Below, in pieces: positions 45,793 through 54,807 of a stretch of DNA of 64,000 bases. The notes below the pieces were generated by a model, which was not told the DNA's origin, ran no database searches, and saw nothing but the letters and a program-made list of their open reading frames with translations. The DNA comes from Flavobacterium lutivivi (lineage in GTDB: Bacteria; Bacteroidota; Bacteroidia; Flavobacteriales; Flavobacteriaceae). Position numbers and translations under genes: made by a program. How positions within the stretch are numbered: the first letter of the stretch is position 1; each line of letters opens with the position of its first letter. The stretch covers positions 40,441 to 104,440 of the forward strand of contig NZ_BMIM01000011.1 of NCBI RefSeq assembly GCF_014642275.1, given 5' to 3'.

Positions 45793-47892
45793 TTATTTTA
45801 TTTCTTCAAAACTTATAGCTGCACCACCACCTTTTGCTAGGTTTAGCATTAACTTTGATTTTGAAGTTACTATAACATTCTTTATCTCATAGCTCATTGG
45901 ATTTTCTTTCCAATCGGCTGTTTTAGAGTCTTGGTATATTATTGCTTTATATTTTTTCCCTTTTGAGAGAAAATCAAGGTTTATTTTGGCTTGTCTAGCG
46001 TTTTCATCTGTTATTGCACCAAGAAACCAATTTTCAGAATTTTTATCTTTTCTTGCTACAGTCAAATAATCACCAGGTTCTGCTTCAAGATATTTGCTTT
46101 CCTGCCAATCTACAGGTACGTCTTTTATAAACTGAAAAGCGTCAAGGTATTTTTCATAGTTTTCAGGTAAATCTGCAGCCATTTGAAGAGGTGAATACAT
46201 CGTTACATATAATGCCAATTGTTTTGCTAGGGTTGTATGAACTTGTTCCTTTTTTGATTTATCATAATAACTCATTTTGATTTCAAAAATTCCAGGAGTA
46301 TAATCCATTGGTCCTCCAAGTAATCTTGTAAAAGGCAAAATAGTTTCATGCATAGGAGGATTTCCAACACTCCAAGCATTAAATTCGTTACCTCTAGCTG
46401 CTTCAGCAGCAATATAGTTGGGATATGTTCTGCTATAACCTGTAGGTCGAGAACTCTCATGAGAATTAACCATTATTTTGAAATCGGCAGCTCTGCGAGC
46501 AACAAAGTTGAAATGTTTTACCATAGCCTGTCCATCATGATACTCACCACGAGGAATAATTCTACCTACATACCCTGTTTTTACAGCTGGATATCCATAT
46601 TGCTTCATTAACTCCAAAGCTCTATCAAGATATCTTTCATAGTTTGAAACAGAACCAGAAGTTTCATTGTGCATTATCATTTTTATTCCCTTTGATTTTG
46701 CATAATCTGTAACTTCTTTGATGTCAAAATCTGGATATGGAGTTGTGAAATCGAAAACATCTTCTTTCCAGTTGCCAAACCAATCTTCCCAACCTACATT
46801 CCAACCTTCGACAAGAACACCGTCAAAACCATGCTTGGCAGCAAAGTCAATATATCTTTTAGTGTTTTGGGTAGTTGCTCCATGTTTACCTGTAGGGATA
46901 AGATCTTGGCTTGCAGCATTTTGAGCATTTTGACTTCCAGCATAATCCCAAGTAGATTTTCCTACATGCATTTCCCACCAAATACCTACATACTTCATAG
47001 GCTTTATCCATGAAGTGTCATCAAGCTTACAAGGTTCGTTGAGATTTAATATCATCTTTGAACTTACAATGTCTCTAGCATCATTAGATATCATTATTGT
47101 TCTCCAAGGAGTTGTAAAAGGTGCTTGAAGATATGCTTTATCTCCTATTGCATTTGGAACTAAACTTGACGTGAAAGAAAAATTCTTTATATCAGCATTA
47201 AGGTGCATTACCGGATAATTGACTACAGCTGCTTCAAAAATGTTTATATAAATTCCATCATCTGATTTCATCATTAATGGAGATTGAACTCTATACTTAT
47301 TGTTAATTGACTTCAAAGCAATACCATTATTCAAATCGACTTTTTCTAAGTTAATTTCGGATATTTTTGTCTCTGTATATGGATATTCTTGACTGTCATA
47401 ATCTCCAGGAAGCCAAAATACTTTATGATCTCCTGCTAGATTGAATTGCGTTTTTTCGTCAGAAACAATAAAATAGTTTAGGTTTTTTTGCGGAGGAAAT
47501 TCATACCTAAAAGCAACACCTTCATCATAAACTTTGAAAGTTATATTCAAAAATCTATCTGATGCCTTTTGATGCAGAAAATAGGTTACTTGATTGTATT
47601 TGTTTTGAATAATTGACTGTTCTCCTAAAACTGGCTTCCAAGATTCGTCTACTGATTTATTCTCTTGTTTGATTAATTCAAAATCACTATCGAAAGAAGG
47701 TAAATCTTTGAGTAAAAATCCTAACGAGCTTTCTTTTACTATCGCTTTTTGATTATATGAAACCCAATAAAATGGCTTTCCAGTATTATCTAATTTAAAA
47801 TTGACAGTTATTTTGTTGTTGGGAGAAGTGACATTTTGTGCCACCACAATCTGGATGAATAAAAATGTAATGAATAGTGATAGTTTTTTCAT
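45793..47892 (-). CDS. GH97 alpha-glycosidase (SusB-like), PUL 2
   Basis: A 699-residue secreted protein with a signal ending QIVVAQN. It has the GH97 order: N-terminal beta-super-sandwich (about 22-290), a TIM barrel (about 300-560) with GVLVEGWNVGWEDW, MIMHNETSG (E410), NSHESSRPTG (E479) and AARGNEF (E503), then a C-terminal beta domain. At the barrel position where retaining members carry a nucleophilic Asp this protein has VKTGYVG, i.e. Gly. This fits the inverting SusB-type subgroup (mostly alpha-glucosidases) more than the retaining alpha-galactosidases. An alpha-specific enzyme is unexpected beside GH144 and GH3. Confidence 0.88.
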   Translation of the reverse strand: MKKLSLFITFLFIQIVVAQNVTSPNNKITVNFKLDNTGKPFYWVSYNQKAIVKESSLGFLLKDLPSFDSDFELIKQENKSVDESWKPVLGEQSIIQNKYNQVTYFLHQKASDRFLNITFKVYDEGVAFRYEFPPQKNLNYFIVSDEKTQFNLAGDHKVFWLPGDYDSQEYPYTETKISEINLEKVDLNNGIALKSINNKYRVQSPLMMKSDDGIYINIFEAAVVNYPVMHLNADIKNFSFTSSLVPNAIGDKAYLQAPFTTPWRTIMISNDARDIVSSKMILNLNEPCKLDDTSWIKPMKYVGIWWEMHVGKSTWDYAGSQNAQNAASQDLIPTGKHGATTQNTKRYIDFAAKHGFDGVLVEGWNVGWEDWFGNWKEDVFDFTTPYPDFDIKEVTDYAKSKGIKMIMHNETSGSVSNYERYLDRALELMKQYGYPAVKTGYVGRIIPRGEYHDGQAMVKHFNFVARRAADFKIMVNSHESSRPTGYSRTYPNYIAAEAARGNEFNAWSVGNPPMHETILPFTRLLGGPMDYTPGIFEIKMSYYDKSKKEQVHTTLAKQLALYVTMYSPLQMAADLPENYEKYLDAFQFIKDVPVDWQESKYLEAEPGDYLTVARKDKNSENWFLGAITDENARQAKINLDFLSKGKKYKAIIYQDSKTADWKENPMSYEIKNVIVTSKSKLMLNLAKGGGAAISFEEIK

Positions 47893-47979
47893 TTTGTAAA
47901 AATTTTGCTAAAGATAGCCAATGTTTTTCTTGAAAAAAACCCTTTGAAAAACAAAGGGTTTCGTCAACGTCAAGAAAAA

Positions 47980-50277
47980 TTATTCAGTAACCAAATTAAA
48001 TTCTGCTTTGTTTTGAGTAGTTGAATTAGTACCAATGAAAACTTCGAATTTTCCCGCTTCAGCTACAAACTTTAAATCTGAGTTGTAAAATTTCAGTTCA
48101 TCAATACCTATTTCAAAAACCACAGTTTTTGTTTCTCCTTTTTTTAGGTCAATTTTTTGAAATCCTTTCAATTCTTTTACTGGCCTAGTAACTGAACCTA
48201 CTAAATCTCGAATATATAATTGAACTATTTCTTTTCCATCATAATTACCATTATTTGTCACATCAACTGATGCTTTTAATTTAGCTTTTGAAGTTATTGT
48301 ATTTGAAGAAAGTAAAACTTTTCCATAAGTGAATGTTGTATAACTTAAACCATAACCAAAAGGATATAAAGGTTCATTTCTTTCATCAATATAATTGGAA
48401 CGAAATTTTTCGAACTTTCCTTCATTGTTGGCGATTGGACGACCAGTGTTTTTTTGTGCATAATAGATTGGCACTTGACCTACACTACGAGGAAAAGTAG
48501 TTGTTAGCTTGCCTGAAGGATTAACATCTCCAAATAAAACATCAGCTATTGCATCTCCTGCTTCTGAACCAGCAAACCAAACGTTTAAAATTGCAGGAAC
48601 GTTTTTATCTTCATCTATTAACACTAATGGTCTACCTGTAAAAAGAGTTAATACAACTGGTTTTCCTAATTTTAACAACTCATTCAACAAGTCTTTTTGA
48701 GCTTGAGGAATTGCTAGATTAGTGCGACTACTACATTCTCCACTCAATTCTGCTGATTCTCCTAAAGCTGCAATAATTACATCGGCTTGTTTTGCTATAG
48801 CAATGGCTTCTGCTCTAATTACTTCAGGATTTCTTTCATCTCTATCAAGGCTTTTACTGAACATTGTAGCATTGTTTTCAAAAGTAGCGTCATAATCAAG
48901 ATTGGAACCTTTAGCATATAGAACTGTTGCGTTGTTTCCAACAGCATTTTTTATACCTGATAATAAAGAAACTGATTTTTCATGTACAGATGCAACACTC
49001 CATGTTCCTGTCATATTCATACTGTTATTTCCTAAAGGCCCAACAACAGCAATTACTCCTGCCTTTTTTAGAGGTAAGGTTTTATCATTATTCTTCAACA
49101 ATACTAATGATTGCGATGCCATTTGTCTGGCTTCATTTCTATTCTCTTTTGTAAAAATATCTTTTGATGGTCTTTGCTCATCAAGGTATCTGTATGGATC
49201 TGTGAAAAGCCCCAAATCATATTTGGCATTTAATATTAATCTAACTGAATCATCGATGTCTTTGATTGAAATCTTTCCTTCGCTAAGTGACTTTTTTAAA
49301 GTTGTCAAAAAACCTTCTCCTACCATATCCATGTCAATACCTGCTTTTAAAGCAAGTGAAGACACTTGTTGTAAATCACCCATTCCATGATCAATCATTT
49401 CATTTATTCCTGTATAATCTGTAACTACAAAACCTTTGAATCCCCATTGCTTTCTTAAAACATCTGTCATTAGCCACTTATTTGCTGTAGCAGGAATTCC
49501 ATCAATTTCATTAAATGATGCCATTACCGAAGCTGTTCCAGCATCTACAGCAGCTTTATACGGAGGAAAATAATCATTATACATTCTTATTTTACTCATA
49601 TCAACCGTATTGTAGTCACGACCAGCTTCTGGTGCACCATATAACGCAAAATGCTTTACACAAGAAAGAATTGTGTTATTTTTAGACAAATCATTTCCTT
49701 GATATCCTTGAACCATTGCCTTTGCAATCATGCTGCCTAGATATGGATCTTCTCCAGAACCTTCCGCAATTCTGCCCCAACGTGCATCACGACAAATGTC
49801 TACCATCGGCGAAAAAGTCCAATTGATACCATCAGCACTTGCCTCTTTTGCTGCAATTTGCGCACTTCTTTCAATAAGTTTCATATCCCACGTACAAGAC
49901 AAACCAAGAGGAATGGGAAATGTAGTTTCATACCCATGAATTACATCCATACCAAAGATTAAGGGAATTTTTAATCTAGAATTTTCTACAGCTATTTTTT
50001 GAACATCTTTTATTTTTTGAAGTGATTTTATATTAAATAATCCACCTACTTTCCCTTCTCTAATTTTTTGAGCGATGTTAGAATTTTTTGCCTGTCCAGT
50101 AACAAAATCATCTGAACCAGGAAGGTTTAGCTGTCCAATTTTTTCATCCAAAGTCATTTTTGCCATCAATTCAGACACAAATTTTTCCTTTGGTGAAACA
50201 ATTTTCTTTGTTGCTTTTTTTTGAGAAAAAACAACAGCTGAAAATAAAAATAATAGTAGTAAGGTTTTAAATTTCAT
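47980..50277 (-). CDS. GH3 beta-glucosidase (BglX type), PUL 2
   Basis: A 765-residue protein with a signal ending VVFSQ. The (beta/alpha)8 domain holds CVKHFALYG (about 206-214) and the nucleophile D287 in GFVVTDYTGINEM. The C-terminal sandwich has NVWFAGSEAGDAIADVLFG and the FN3-like end carries PFGYGLSYTTFTYG. The acid/base probably lies in the ALGESAELSGE region. Beside a GH144 enzyme a GH3 of this type is expected to split sophoro-oligosaccharides to glucose, as shown for the B. thetaiotaomicron enzyme BT_3567. It starts seven bases after the esterase-like gene. Confidence 0.92.
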   Translation of the reverse strand: MKFKTLLLLFLFSAVVFSQKKATKKIVSPKEKFVSELMAKMTLDEKIGQLNLPGSDDFVTGQAKNSNIAQKIREGKVGGLFNIKSLQKIKDVQKIAVENSRLKIPLIFGMDVIHGYETTFPIPLGLSCTWDMKLIERSAQIAAKEASADGINWTFSPMVDICRDARWGRIAEGSGEDPYLGSMIAKAMVQGYQGNDLSKNNTILSCVKHFALYGAPEAGRDYNTVDMSKIRMYNDYFPPYKAAVDAGTASVMASFNEIDGIPATANKWLMTDVLRKQWGFKGFVVTDYTGINEMIDHGMGDLQQVSSLALKAGIDMDMVGEGFLTTLKKSLSEGKISIKDIDDSVRLILNAKYDLGLFTDPYRYLDEQRPSKDIFTKENRNEARQMASQSLVLLKNNDKTLPLKKAGVIAVVGPLGNNSMNMTGTWSVASVHEKSVSLLSGIKNAVGNNATVLYAKGSNLDYDATFENNATMFSKSLDRDERNPEVIRAEAIAIAKQADVIIAALGESAELSGECSSRTNLAIPQAQKDLLNELLKLGKPVVLTLFTGRPLVLIDEDKNVPAILNVWFAGSEAGDAIADVLFGDVNPSGKLTTTFPRSVGQVPIYYAQKNTGRPIANNEGKFEKFRSNYIDERNEPLYPFGYGLSYTTFTYGKVLLSSNTITSKAKLKASVDVTNNGNYDGKEIVQLYIRDLVGSVTRPVKELKGFQKIDLKKGETKTVVFEIGIDELKFYNSDLKFVAEAGKFEVFIGTNSTTQNKAEFNLVTE

Positions 50278-50283
50278 ATTTTT

Positions 50284-50985
50284 TTATTTGTGTTGATTGA
50301 ATAACCAATTATAAAAATCTGGATTAGAATATGTAGAATCCCAGCTATTGTGATTATCATTGGGGAAAATTATTAATTCTACATTAGAATTATTTTTCTT
50401 TAGAGCCTGATACATCTCTATAGAGTCAGTTGGCGGAACAATATCGTCTAATGCGCCATGAAAAATTTTTATTGGCATGCCTTTTAATTTCTCTGCCAAA
50501 AATATCATCATTCTATCTGTTGGTCCACAAACTGGAGCTAATGCAGCAAACATGTCAGGATGTTCTAATGCTAACTTCCAAGAACCCCAACCACCCATAC
50601 TCAAACCAGTTAAGTAAATTCTTGAAGTATCAATATTATATTTTGAAACAATCTCCTGAATCAATTCAAAAACCGCATTGGTGTCCCACCATATGTTTTC
50701 TGTACATTGTGGTGCTAAAATTGCAACTGGTTGTGAAGAAAAAAGATTTTTATACGTAAAAGGGCTGTGAGCTTTAACTAATTCTAAATCTGTTCCTCTT
50801 TCACCAGAACCATGAAGGAAAACAATTAAAGGAAATTTTTCTTTTTGGTTTTGAGGCAAATCAAGAACATATCCCATTTCAATTTTATTTTTAATTGTTT
50901 TGGAGAAAATATTTTTAATCTCCTGAGCCTTTGAAACAGAACTCAAAAAAAACAGTAGAATCAAGATTATGGAAGATTTTTTCAT
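50284..50985 (-). CDS. Secreted alpha/beta hydrolase (esterase/peptidase S9-like), PUL 2
   Basis: A 233-residue protein with a signal peptide (1-20, SVSKAQ). The oxyanion motif FLHGSGERG (56-64), nucleophile S129 in GLSMGGWGSW, the acid at D180 or D181 (HGALDDIVPP) and H212 (NDNHNSW) make a complete triad. This form resembles exported carboxylesterase or predicted peptidase families. Within a beta-1,2-glucan locus it may remove ester groups such as succinyl or acetyl, which decorate bacterial periplasmic glucans; that is inference. Its start overlaps the GH144 stop by one base (TAATG). Confidence 0.82.
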   Translation of the reverse strand: MKKSSIILILLFFLSSVSKAQEIKNIFSKTIKNKIEMGYVLDLPQNQKEKFPLIVFLHGSGERGTDLELVKAHSPFTYKNLFSSQPVAILAPQCTENIWWDTNAVFELIQEIVSKYNIDTSRIYLTGLSMGGWGSWKLALEHPDMFAALAPVCGPTDRMMIFLAEKLKGMPIKIFHGALDDIVPPTDSIEMYQALKKNNSNVELIIFPNDNHNSWDSTYSNPDFYNWLFNQHK

Positions 50986-52355
50986 TAAAAATTATGTTGA
51001 GTTGATGAAAAGCCTAATGATTGTAGTCCAGCTTTAATTTCTGGAGCTTGCATGAATAAATTCCATATTAACCCAGAACGGTAATTTTCAACCATTGGGG
51101 CAATTGTACCCTGATCAATAGCTAGATATCTTGGTGTTACCCAATTGTAATTTTGAGAAAAAGCATCATATGGTCCAGCAGTACCAACATATTGACTTCT
51201 TTTTTCGTTGTATAAATAGCGTAAAAATTTAAAAGATTCTTCTGGGGTATATGGAAAAGAAGAAAGAGCAGCAGTAGGCGAAATAACACCTTTGTCATCA
51301 TTGGGTTGATGTGCCGCATATCCTGTAGTTCCATCACTGTTTCTAGAATAGCTAGCAGTTAATCCCCAACATTTTTCAGAGTACCCATTCCATCCATGTG
51401 GATTAGCTATGCAGTATTTGTTAATTATTTTCGAGTGATTTGTATTCACATCCCAATAATTTGCATATTGATCAGAAAGTCCTCTTGGGTCTAATCCTAG
51501 ATAGGAATAATGAGCCCAAAAAAGTGGACCTACATTTCCGTTTGCTCCATTATGATTAAATATTACAGGAATTCCATATTGGGTTGCAGTATTCAAAATT
51601 TGACCACTTCTTGCCCAAGCCTGATGATAAGCTTGAGTAGTTATAGAATGTGTGCTTGAAGAAGCTGCCATTATGTATGTAATTAAACATTCGTTATACC
51701 CTTCGAGTTTAAAGTTTATTTGCCATTCATAATTAGGCGACCAGTGCCAATAAAGTGCATTTTCACCTTTGGTATACCAATTCCAATCGACGCCTTTCCA
51801 TAAATCATCTGCTTTTTGGGCTAATGCTTGTTCATTTGTATTTCCGTTTTTGAAATATTCTCTTACGCATATTAATCCTTGACAAAGAAAAGCTGTTTCA
51901 ACTAAATCTCCGCCATTATCGATTGTCCCAAAAGGGATTACATTACCTGTTGTTCCATCCATCCAATGTGGCCATGCTCCATGAAAACGATCAGCATTTT
52001 CAAGAAAATTGAGTGCAGTTGTTAGTCTAGAAACAGCTTCTGAGCGTTGCACAAAACCTCTTTCTACTCCAACAAGTATGGTCATCAATCCAAATCCTGA
52101 ACCGCCAGTAGTAACGATATTTGAATCAAAATTTGGTTCATCTGTATGGTATCTTTCTCTTGCTAATTTTGAAACTGGATGAGCCCAATCCCAAAAATAT
52201 ACCAAAGCATCTTTTTGAACTCTATCTAGCAGTTCAGTATCACTCAATGGAGTTATTGGTGTTGTTGGCAATGGAGTTCCTTGAGAAGTATCTGAAGGAG
52301 CTGATGAACAACTGTAAAGTATGATGCTAAATAATATTGTTGTTGTTTTTAACAT
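50985..52355 (-). CDS. GH144-type endo-beta-1,2-glucanase lipoprotein, PUL 2
   Basis: The product is 456 residues from the ATG at 52355, whose signal ends IILYSCSS; a start 21 codons upstream would destroy the lipoprotein signal. It has the (alpha/alpha)6 pattern of the glucoamylase-like family: DALVYFWDWAHPVSKLARERY, TTGGSGFGLMTILVGVERGF, HWMDGTTGNVIPFGTIDNGGDLVETAFLCQGL, YWHWSPNYEWQINFKLEGYNE, and APYDAFSQNYNWVTPRYLAIDQG near the end. This is the arrangement of GH144, whose characterised members cut beta-1,2-glucan. It defines the probable substrate of PUL 2. The esterase-like gene overlaps its stop by one base. Confidence 0.85.
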   Translation of the reverse strand: MLKTTTILFSIILYSCSSAPSDTSQGTPLPTTPITPLSDTELLDRVQKDALVYFWDWAHPVSKLARERYHTDEPNFDSNIVTTGGSGFGLMTILVGVERGFVQRSEAVSRLTTALNFLENADRFHGAWPHWMDGTTGNVIPFGTIDNGGDLVETAFLCQGLICVREYFKNGNTNEQALAQKADDLWKGVDWNWYTKGENALYWHWSPNYEWQINFKLEGYNECLITYIMAASSSTHSITTQAYHQAWARSGQILNTATQYGIPVIFNHNGANGNVGPLFWAHYSYLGLDPRGLSDQYANYWDVNTNHSKIINKYCIANPHGWNGYSEKCWGLTASYSRNSDGTTGYAAHQPNDDKGVISPTAALSSFPYTPEESFKFLRYLYNEKRSQYVGTAGPYDAFSQNYNWVTPRYLAIDQGTIAPMVENYRSGLIWNLFMQAPEIKAGLQSLGFSSTQHNF

Positions 52356-52426
52356 AGTTTTTTTGATAAATATACACCCAGCATTAAACTGGGTGCATAT
52401 TATACTAATTTTAACCAATTTTTGAA

Positions 52427-53332
52427 TTATCTGTTATCTTTTTCCAAAAGATATAGTGAATGTATGTCAGTATCAGATAATGCTTTATTATAAATTCTAA
52501 ATTCATCCATTGAACCTGTATAATGTAACATCCATCCATCTGGTGCGCTCCAAGGCGAACCTAAATGTTGTTGATACCCTCCAATAATGAATTTTGAAAC
52601 ATCAGAATTTGCTAAATCACCATAAGGAACACCTCCAGCTGCTGGATCATTTGTATATCTTTTTGCAATTGATGTTGGTAAGTTTAGATTTTGTCCATTT
52701 ACATACATACTATACGTTGAAGTTTCTGCATTGTATGACCACACCAAGTGCTTCCATGTTCCAAACATATTGGTCAACAAATTTGAGCCATCATGAACTA
52801 ACCATTGACCAGACCAAGGAATACTAGGAGTAACATCTTTTTGAAGGTGATTTTTTATCAGCATAGTCTCTGCAGGACCAGTTCCTTCAATTAGTGAAAA
52901 AATATTTCCCCAAAAATCTGATGTTTTGGGTAACATAAATAAGCATTGAGCTCCACCAGTATGAGGTGATGTTTTTATCCACATTGAAACTGTTATACTT
53001 TTAATTCCAGATAAAGATGATGAAACAGTGTTGTAGCTTGCAAAAGCTGATGAAGACCCTTTATAAGCTTTTCCTTTTAATCCAGTTTCATATGTAACAT
53101 CGGTTGCAACACCATCAGTAATTCCTGATTTTGAGTCGATAATATTATCTTCAAAACTGCATTTTACCAACAAATTATCTGGTGAAATATCGTCTGAACT
53201 TTCATAACCTCCAATTGGTTCATAAGGAATAGGTGAATTGGTTTCATCAATACTATCCTGATTACAACTGATAAAAAATTGTGCAGACAAGAAAGTCATA
53301 CACAGGTATAAAAATTTATTTCTGTTTTTCAT
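52427..53332 (-). CDS. LamG-domain surface lipoprotein, PUL 2
   Basis: The product is 301 residues from the ATG at 53332, with a lipoprotein signal ending FFISCNQD. After a linker rich in acid and proline, a LamG/concanavalin-like fold spans about 55-300: VKCSFEDNIIDSKSG, GKAYKGSSSAF, SITVSMWIKTSPHTGG, WKHLVWSYNAETSTYSMYVNGQ and SMDEFRIYNKALSDTDIHSLY. No catalytic motif is visible. It follows susD, the usual surface glycan-binding position, and probably binds the PUL 2 glucan. Confidence 0.8.
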   Translation of the reverse strand: MKNRNKFLYLCMTFLSAQFFISCNQDSIDETNSPIPYEPIGGYESSDDISPDNLLVKCSFEDNIIDSKSGITDGVATDVTYETGLKGKAYKGSSSAFASYNTVSSSLSGIKSITVSMWIKTSPHTGGAQCLFMLPKTSDFWGNIFSLIEGTGPAETMLIKNHLQKDVTPSIPWSGQWLVHDGSNLLTNMFGTWKHLVWSYNAETSTYSMYVNGQNLNLPTSIAKRYTNDPAAGGVPYGDLANSDVSKFIIGGYQQHLGSPWSAPDGWMLHYTGSMDEFRIYNKALSDTDIHSLYLLEKDNR

Positions 53333-53348
53333 AATTGCAATTTTTAAA

Positions 53349-54803
53349 TTAATAATTAGGGTTTTGAGATGATAAACCATTAGACTCGTTTATGAATTTT
53401 TGAGGTAAAGGGAAAACTTCATGTTTGCCCACAACAAATGTTTTTCCGTCTAGAGCAAAAGCTGCTTGAGCTTGTCCTGTTCTAACTAAATCAAAGAATC
53501 TATCGTGTTCAAATGCCAACTCAAGTCTTCTCTCTTTCCAGATTGCTAACTGAACATCAGCTTGTGATACGGCAGTAGTATTAGCAAGACCTGCTCTATT
53601 TCTTATTTGGTTTAATAGAGGAATAGCAAGAGATGTTTGTCCTAATCTGTTCAAAGCTTCTGCTTTCATCAATATTACTTCTGCGTAACGTAGATATTTA
53701 ATATTAGCGTCAGTTTCCCAGCCATCTGTGTAGGCAGAAGAATATGCTTTATAGTTATATCTTGGATTTTCGACAGTAGTTGGAACAAATCTTCCATCAT
53801 ATAAAGTTGTTCCAGCAAAAATGATAGTAGCATCTTTTCTTAAATCACCTGTTTCATAAGCATTTACTAAACTTTGAGAAGGTGTGTTAAAACCCCAACC
53901 CCAACCTCCAGCACCTCTGGCGCCTTGAGAAGCTGAATATCCTTGAATACCTTTTGCAGGAGTTGAACCTATGCCTGAGATTTCGAAAATAGACTCATTG
54001 TCGAACTCACCTGATAGTCTGTATTGAGATGCGTAATCAGATACGAGAGAATAACCAGTAATTGCATCACAATTATCAATAACTTGTTGCCATTTTTCTT
54101 GATATAAAGAAACTTTTGCTAATAAAGCTCTTGCAGCACCAACAGAAACTCTGGCCTTTTCATTGGCTGAATATGCTGATTTTTCAGGCAGAACAGCAAT
54201 AGCATCTGCTAAATCTTGTTCTATGAAAGCATAAACTTCTTCTTTGGATTTTCTTTTTAATTGCATTTCTTTATCAGCAGCAGATGATGGATTAGGTACA
54301 TGGTCAACAATTGGAACACCTCCATAACATCTAACCAATGTAAAATACATAAAAGCTCTTAAAAACTTTGCTTCACCAACTAATCTAGTTCTTAAACTTT
54401 CATCCGCATTTGTTAATTGTGGGATGTAATAAATTGCTTGATTACATCTATTTATTCCTTGGTAATTTGCCTCAAAAACTTCTTGAACAGAAAGACTGGA
54501 AGCATTATAGGTTAAAGCGTCCATCAAATCTTTATCAGTTCCTGTATCGCCAGGTGATGATCCTTTGTCAGCATCATCAGAGGCAATGCTTGACATTCCA
54601 TTCCAAGAGAATGAAGTCATGTTCCAGTCAAGGAATTTATTATAAACAGCAGTAACAAATTGTTTTGCTCCGTCGTTATTGTTATACAATGCTAAATCAG
54701 CCGTTGATATTGTTTCCGTTTGATCTACATCAAGATAATCTTGGGAACAGCTCAAAATTGTAAGTGCTGATAATGCTAAAATTGATCTATATATCTTTTT
54801 CAT
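53349..54803 (-). CDS. SusD/RagB-type outer-membrane lipoprotein, PUL 2
   Basis: The product is 484 residues from the ATG at 54803, with a lipoprotein signal ending TILSCSQD. SusD marks include GEAKFLRAFMYFTLVRCYGGVPIV (about 135-158), YLRYAEVILMKAEALNRLG, WKERRLELAFEHDRFFDLVRTG and the terminal EVFPLPQKFI...QNPNY. Its start is four bases after the susC stop. It should act as the lid and glycan binder of the adjacent SusC. Confidence 0.95.
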   Translation of the reverse strand: MKKIYRSILALSALTILSCSQDYLDVDQTETISTADLALYNNNDGAKQFVTAVYNKFLDWNMTSFSWNGMSSIASDDADKGSSPGDTGTDKDLMDALTYNASSLSVQEVFEANYQGINRCNQAIYYIPQLTNADESLRTRLVGEAKFLRAFMYFTLVRCYGGVPIVDHVPNPSSAADKEMQLKRKSKEEVYAFIEQDLADAIAVLPEKSAYSANEKARVSVGAARALLAKVSLYQEKWQQVIDNCDAITGYSLVSDYASQYRLSGEFDNESIFEISGIGSTPAKGIQGYSASQGARGAGGWGWGFNTPSQSLVNAYETGDLRKDATIIFAGTTLYDGRFVPTTVENPRYNYKAYSSAYTDGWETDANIKYLRYAEVILMKAEALNRLGQTSLAIPLLNQIRNRAGLANTTAVSQADVQLAIWKERRLELAFEHDRFFDLVRTGQAQAAFALDGKTFVVGKHEVFPLPQKFINESNGLSSQNPNY

Positions 54804-54807
54804 ATTT

